DNA from: JAAFHS01 sp046049665
Lineage (GTDB): Bacteria; Pseudomonadota; Alphaproteobacteria; Rhodobacterales; Rhodobacteraceae
Assembly: GCA_046049665.1 (NCBI GenBank)
Contig: JBJOQW010000192.1
Location: 1-15,409, forward strand
Direction of reading: 5' to 3'
Length of the DNA: 15,409 nt
A program made the translations under genes and the position numbers. Position 1 is the stretch's first letter. The number at the start of each line of letters is the position of its first letter. The notes beneath the pieces were generated by a model. The model was not told the origin of the DNA. It saw nothing but the letters and a program-made list of their open reading frames with translations, and made no database searches. Shown in pieces: positions 15,108 to 15,409 of this stretch.

Positions 15108-15409
15108 TCAGGCAGGTGTCACACCCCGCAGCCGTTCTGACCGCCGCCGCAGCCATTCCACCGTTGCCAGCAAACAGATCGACACAATCACCAGCAGCGT
15201 CGCCATGGCCAGAATGGCCGGGCTGATACTGTCGCGCAGACCCGTCCACATCTGCCGCGGGATCGTCTGTTCGTCATTCGCACCCACAAACAGCACCACC
15301 ACCGCTTCATCAAACGATGTCACAAACGCAAACAGCGCGCCTGACACCATTCCCGGCGTGATCAGCGGCATGATCACCTTGAAAAACGCCACGCGCGGCG
15401 AGGCCCCAA
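15108..15409 (-). CDS. ABC transporter permease, PotC type (partial, N-terminus outside window)
   Basis: The last 99 residues or so of an inner-membrane permease of the spermidine/putrescine type. The visible part opens inside the EAA loop that contacts the ATPase (GASPRVAFFKVIMPLITPG), continues with a membrane helix ending in FDEAVVVLFVGA, then PRQMWTGLRDSISPAILAMA, a last helix (TLLVIVSICLLATV) and a basic tail. The frame stays open to the edge, so the GTG at 15392 is internal and not a start. The substrate is probably a polyamine or related compound by family, but the binding protein and ATPase are outside the window. Confidence 0.9.
   Translation of the reverse strand, partial: GASPRVAFFKVIMPLITPGMVSGALFAFVTSFDEAVVVLFVGANDEQTIPRQMWTGLRDSISPAILAMATLLVIVSICLLATVEWLRRRSERLRGVTPA

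Noticed and set aside
14840..15249. Minus-strand frames of 75 and 93 codons crossing the intergenic repeats
   Set aside because: They run into the AEC or ABC permease genes in other frames, lack family similarity, and the repeat pair itself looks non-coding.
1..15409. CRISPR arrays, complete insertion sequences, a second tRNA-Ser attachment copy
   Set aside because: No regular spacer-repeat array, no transposase and no second copy of the tRNA 3' end were seen inside the window.

Overview
The window looks like a Rhodobacterales (Roseobacter-group) alphaproteobacterial chromosome. The evidence is high GC, the order SPOR lipoprotein / D,D-carboxypeptidase / tmk / holB / TatD / PhnP-like hydrolase, and protein sequences of that flavour. 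This assignment is by recognition only; no search was run. The window splits at a tRNA-Ser(TGA) gene (8124-8213, minus strand) into an accessory half on the left and a housekeeping half on the right.

Left half (1-8123), all on the minus strand. Directly past the tRNA 3' end lies a frameshifted C-terminal remnant of a tyrosine integrase (about 8042-7729), which suggests an island inserted at the tRNA. A compact operon follows: a HlyC-type toxin-activating lysine acyltransferase (7611-7036); a 213-aa protein resembling the Imm11/DUF1629 immunity family (7043-6402), overlapping it by 8 nt; and a giant RTX protein (6353 to beyond position 1, at least 2117 residues). The RTX protein has four parts: an unrecognised N-terminal module with a hydrophobic hairpin; a short RTX cluster; a FrpC-like calcium-dependent self-processing module starting at an Asp-Pro bond (D784-P785); and a long C-terminal region of spaced RTX / haemolysin-related repeats. 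Base composition is mosaic. The immunity-like gene and the N-terminal module are clearly poorer in GC than the acyltransferase and the C-terminal part, and the RTX switch falls at the Asp-Pro site. I read this as an exchangeable N-terminal effector plus immunity cassette on a conserved acylation, secretion and self-cleavage chassis. That is the mirror image of Rhs/CdiA systems, where the variable toxin is C-terminal and immunity lies downstream. No type I secretion genes are in the window.

Right half (8453-14936), all on the plus strand. It is a tight chain: a lipoprotein with an RlpA-like middle and a SPOR domain, a penicillin-binding D,D-carboxypeptidase, tmk, holB, a TatD-family hydrolase, a PhnP-like metallo-beta-lactamase-fold hydrolase and an AEC-family permease. 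From the carboxypeptidase onward genes abut, overlap, or lie at most 12 nt apart, so co-transcription and translational coupling are likely. A 171-bp convergent intergenic region with two nearly identical 28/29-nt direct repeats separates this block from the 3' end of a PotC-type ABC permease on the minus strand (15108-15409, cut by the window edge).
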